Under the pieces are notes generated by a model. That model ran no database searches, was not told the origin of the DNA, and worked only from the letters and a program-made list of their open reading frames with translations. Positions 7,783 through 9,771 of a stretch of 9,771 bases of DNA are shown in pieces. The position numbers and the translations under genes are program-made. Within the stretch, counting starts at the first letter, position 1; each line of letters opens with the position of its first letter. This stretch comes from a bacterium (GTDB taxonomy: Bacteria > Desulfobacterota > Deferrisomatia > Deferrisomatales > BM512): NCBI GenBank assembly GCA_009724975.1, contig SRXB01000057.1, positions 1-9,771 on the forward strand, in the 5' to 3' direction.

Positions 7783-8772
7783 TCACCAGCGAAGGAGGGT
7801 CGCCCCCCAGGTCAGGCCGCCGCCGAAGACCGGCATTAGCACCGTCTGGCCGCGCTTTATGCGCCCGTCGCGCACCGCCTCGTCGAAAGCCAGCGGTATC
7901 GTGCCGGCCGAGGTGTTCCCGTAGCGCTGGACGTTGATTATAACCTTTTCCATGGGTATGCCGAACTCTTTGGCTACCATCTCGATTATCCGTATGTTCG
8001 CCTGGTGCGGAACCACCCAGTCCACGTCATTGCCCGAAAGTCCGGCGTCCGCCAGAACCTCTTCGCACGCCCCCGCCATCGACTTTATGGCAATTTTGAA
8101 GATCTCGTTGCCCCGCATGTGTACGGTGTGGGCCTTTGGATCGCTGCCGTCGTAGGCGGGGTGCTCGGTGCCGCCGCCCGGGATGTAAAGCAGGCCCCAC
8201 TTGGTACCGTCGGAATGGATTCTGCTGGCGAGTATGCCCCTGTCGCCATCCTCGGGGCGCGAGCCGGTGAGGACCGCCGCGCCTCCGCCGTCGCCGAAGA
8301 GGACCGCCGTGGAGCGCTCTTCCCAGTCGATGCGCTGGGAAACCATCTCGGCCCCCACGACGAGGATTTTGAGGTTAGGCTCGCAGCGGATGAACCTGTC
8401 GGCGATGGTGAGGCCGTAAACGAACCCCGAGCAGGCCGCCGCAACTGTGAATCCGGCGGCCTTTTTCGCGCCAAGGAGCATTTGAAGGGTGCAGCCGCCG
8501 GAGGGCATGTACATGTCGGCGGTGAGGGTTCCGGCAATTATATAGTCCAGCTCCTCGGCTTTGACTCCCGCCATCTCAAGGGCCTTTTCGCAGGCGGGCA
8601 CTACGAAGTCGGACCACTTGGAGCCCGCCAGCCCCATCCTCCGCTCTTTTATTCCCGTGCGCTGGACTATCCACTCGTCCGAGGTGTCCATGCGCTTGGA
8701 CATGTCGTCGTTGGTGACGATGTTGGCTGGGGCGTTTGAGCCTATGCCCAGTAAAACGCTTCGCGGGGCCAT
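7783..8772 (-). CDS. fabH: 3-oxoacyl-[acyl-carrier-protein] synthase III (FabH)
   Basis: Thiolase-fold condensing enzyme of 329 residues, the usual FabH length. It joins an acyl-CoA primer to malonyl-ACP to start fatty-acid synthesis. The catalytic triad is visible: Cys114 in A-A-A-C-S-G-F, His256 in V-P-H-Q-A-N-I and Asn286 in Y-G-N-T-S-A-G. The T-S-D-E-W-I-V-Q-R-T-G-I segment near residue 31 carries the Trp that stacks on CoA in FabH, and the G-D-G-G-G-A loop (160-165) is typical. The start ATG (8770-8772) has GGAGA (8781-8785 on this strand) at 8 nt. The gene is not next to plsX, fabD, fabG or acpP, as housekeeping fabH often is. It is instead followed 42 bp later by an acyl-CoA synthetase, so a primer other than acetyl-CoA is possible, though not shown by the sequence. 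Confidence 0.95.
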   Translation of the reverse strand: MAPRSVLLGIGSNAPANIVTNDDMSKRMDTSDEWIVQRTGIKERRMGLAGSKWSDFVVPACEKALEMAGVKAEELDYIIAGTLTADMYMPSGGCTLQMLLGAKKAAGFTVAAACSGFVYGLTIADRFIRCEPNLKILVVGAEMVSQRIDWEERSTAVLFGDGGGAAVLTGSRPEDGDRGILASRIHSDGTKWGLLYIPGGGTEHPAYDGSDPKAHTVHMRGNEIFKIAIKSMAGACEEVLADAGLSGNDVDWVVPHQANIRIIEMVAKEFGIPMEKVIINVQRYGNTSAGTIPLAFDEAVRDGRIKRGQTVLMPVFGGGLTWGATLLRW

Positions 8773-8813
8773 GCAGATAATCTCCGGAAAGGGTTCGGTG
8801 AAATGAGTGGGAG

Positions 8814-8819
8814 ATTATA
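8814..8819 (-). promoter_or_regulatory. Candidate -10 box for fabH
   Basis: On the - strand the sequence reads TATAAT, a perfect -10 hexamer, 41 bp upstream of the fabH ATG. That would give a leader of roughly 35 nt. No good -35 hexamer stands at 16-18 bp because the region there is GC-rich and occupied by a small palindrome (8821-8839). The promoter may be weak or activator-dependent. Confidence 0.45.
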
Positions 8820-8820
8820 T

Positions 8821-8839
8821 GGCAAGGCGGGGCTTTGCC
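8821..8839. repeat. Imperfect palindrome abutting the fabH -10 box
   Basis: GGCAAGGC (8821-8828) and GCTTTGCC (8832-8839) are inverted repeats matching at 7 of 8 positions (8 of 8 in RNA, counting one G-U pair) around a 3-nt GGG centre. The element begins one base from the TATAAT box and covers the space where a -35 element and spacer would lie. It has no T-run in either direction, so it is not a convincing terminator. It could be an operator for a dimeric regulator. Confidence 0.4.
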
Positions 8840-8873
8840 GCCAGCGGATTCAGGAGCGCGGGGCTATTTACGC

Positions 8874-8925
8874 ATAAAAATGTAAAGAATTAAAATTTAT
8901 AGTACAATAAAAATAGTAAAGAAAT
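8874..8925 (+). repeat. Imperfect direct repeat in AT-rich divergent intergenic region
   Basis: ATAAAAATGTAAAGAATT (8874-8891) recurs as ATAAAAATAGTAAAGAAAT (8907-8925), differing by one inserted A and the 3' end. The copies are 33 bp apart start to start, close to three helical turns, and lie just upstream of the -35 box of metY. The surrounding ~60 bp are far more AT-rich than the rest of the window. The stretch could act as an UP element or as paired regulator sites, but AT-rich chance similarity cannot be excluded. Confidence 0.45.
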
Positions 8926-8928
8926 GGG

Positions 8929-8957
8929 TTGACTATCTACTTTGTAGCGGGTATACA
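8929..8957 (+). promoter_or_regulatory. Sigma70-type promoter of metY
   Basis: TTGACT (8929-8934, 5 of 6 to consensus) and TATACA (8952-8957, 4 of 6) are separated by 17 bp. The predicted transcript would start near 8964 and carry a leader of about 40 nt before the metY ATG. That leader is too short for a SAM riboswitch aptamer, and none is visible upstream. Confidence 0.7.
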
Positions 8958-9003
8958 TTTATCGACGATGAGATAACATACATAATCAAAAGGAGAGAAT
9001 CCA

Positions 9004-9771
9004 ATGAGCGCAGAGAGAAAGCCCGGACTGGGCACCATTTCCATTCACGCGGGGCAGGTTCCCGATCCCGCCACCGGATCGCGCGCCGTGCCGATCTACC
9101 AGACCTCCTCTTACGTATTCAGAAGCTCCGACCACGCGGCGAATCTCTTCGCGCTAAAGGAGTTCGGCAATATTTACACCCGCCTGATGAACCCCACCAC
9201 CGACGTCTTCGAGCAGCGCGTGGCGGCGATAGAGGGCGGAGTGGCCGCGCTGGCGGTGGCGAGCGGGCAGGCGGCTGAGACGTTGGCGCTCCTCAACATA
9301 ACCCGCGTGGGCGACGAGATTGTCTCGGCCAACAACCTCTACGGCGGCACCTACCAGCTCTTCAACCATACCTTCCCCAAGCTGGGGCGCAAGGTGGTCT
9401 TCGCCGATTCCGCCGACCCCGAGAGTTTCAGGCGCGCCATAACCCCCAAAACCCGCGCCGTTTACGCCGAGACGATAGGCAACCCCAAGCTAGACGTGCC
9501 GGATTTCGAGGCTATCGCGAAGATAGCCCATGAGGCGGGAATCCCCTTCGTGGTGGACAACACGGTCGGAGTCGGCCTTGTGAGGCCCATTGATTACGGG
9601 GCGGACATAGTGGTCGCCTCGGCCACCAAGTTCATCGGCGGCCACGGAACCTCGGTGGGTGGAGTGATAGTCGATTCGGGCAAGTTCAACTGGGGCAACG
9701 GGAACTTCCCGGAATATACCGAGCCCGACGCAAGCTACCACGGCCTTAAATTCTGGGAGGTCTTCGGCGAT
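9004..9771 (+). CDS. metY: O-acetylhomoserine sulfhydrylase (Cys/Met PLP enzyme), 3'-partial
   Basis: The first 256 residues of a PLP enzyme that makes homocysteine from O-acetylhomoserine and sulfide in the methionine pathway; family members are about 430 residues long. The ATG at 9004 follows AGGAGA (8991-8996) at good spacing and the promoter at 8929-8957. Visible motifs are Y-T-R-L-M-N-P-T (58-65), the S-G-Q-A cofactor-loop segment (87-90), N-N-L-Y-G-G-T (110-116), E-T-I-G-N-P (156-161), the PLP-ring Asp185 in V-V-D-N-T, and the Schiff-base Lys209 in S-A-T-K-F-I-G-G-H-G. The P-D-A-S-Y-H-G-L-K-F-W stretch before the edge is typical of MetY rather than cystathionine gamma-synthase/lyase. 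That assignment rests on these motifs, and the C-terminal third is missing. The gene is divergent from fabH and shows no functional tie to it. Confidence 0.93.
   Translation, partial: MSAERKPGLGTISIHAGQVPDPATGSRAVPIYQTSSYVFRSSDHAANLFALKEFGNIYTRLMNPTTDVFEQRVAAIEGGVAALAVASGQAAETLALLNITRVGDEIVSANNLYGGTYQLFNHTFPKLGRKVVFADSADPESFRRAITPKTRAVYAETIGNPKLDVPDFEAIAKIAHEAGIPFVVDNTVGVGLVRPIDYGADIVVASATKFIGGHGTSVGGVIVDSGKFNWGNGNFPEYTEPDASYHGLKFWEVFGD

Noticed and set aside
8005..8739. 244-codon open frame on the + strand opposite fabH
   Set aside because: It is the complement of an intact fabH with its catalytic triad, and shows no domain or start signal of its own.
8958..9003. SAM or other riboswitch in the metY leader
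   Set aside because: The predicted leader is about 40 nt, AT-rich and without paired stems or a terminator. The upstream intergenic sequence also lacks the conserved SAM aptamer helices.

Overview
The window reads as a GC-rich bacterial chromosome segment with dense coding, Shine-Dalgarno-led genes and frequent GTG/TTG starts. The gene content (large membrane proteins with TPR tails, a Dictyostelium-type cysteine-rich repeat protein with a Kazal domain, a standalone FabH and a MetY) resembles the old 'Deltaproteobacteria' (Desulfobacterota/Myxococcota) or a similar environmental lineage. No rRNA or other marker gene is present, so the taxonomic guess is weak. No insertion sequence, tRNA, CRISPR array or phage gene was seen.

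Left part (1-6086, + strand). The window opens inside a secreted-type cysteine-rich protein that ends in a Kazal-like domain (1-414). After an 85-bp gap come three consecutive paralogous integral membrane proteins (about 500-2485, 2482-4482, 4479-6029). Each has an N-terminal polytopic GT-C-like glycosyltransferase module with a DD motif in the first external loop, and a C-terminal TPR region. They resemble the eukaryotic TMTC O-mannosyltransferases and the poorly characterised bacterial proteins of the same architecture. Both junctions are 4-base stop/start overlaps (ATGA, then GTGA), so the three are probably translated as a coupled set. The first two carry about seven TPRs; the third keeps only one or two. 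A hairpin with a T-run at 6054-6086 closes this operon and lies between convergent genes.

Middle part (6100-8772, - strand). This is a two-gene unit, fabH (3-ketoacyl-ACP synthase III) followed 42 bp later by an AlkK-type fatty acyl-CoA synthetase. The pairing suggests a link between exogenous or recycled fatty acids and the initiation or elongation of fatty-acid or acyl-chain synthesis.

Right part (8773-9771). A 231-bp divergent intergenic region separates fabH from metY. It is AT-rich on the metY side and carries a good sigma70-type promoter for metY, an imperfect direct repeat upstream of that promoter, a TATAAT box facing fabH and a small palindrome next to it. The metY gene (O-acetylhomoserine sulfhydrylase family) runs off the right edge.

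The most interesting element is the triple TMTC-like cassette directly behind a secreted cysteine-rich Kazal protein. It may be a small protein-glycosylation locus, but nothing in the sequence proves the substrate or the sugar.
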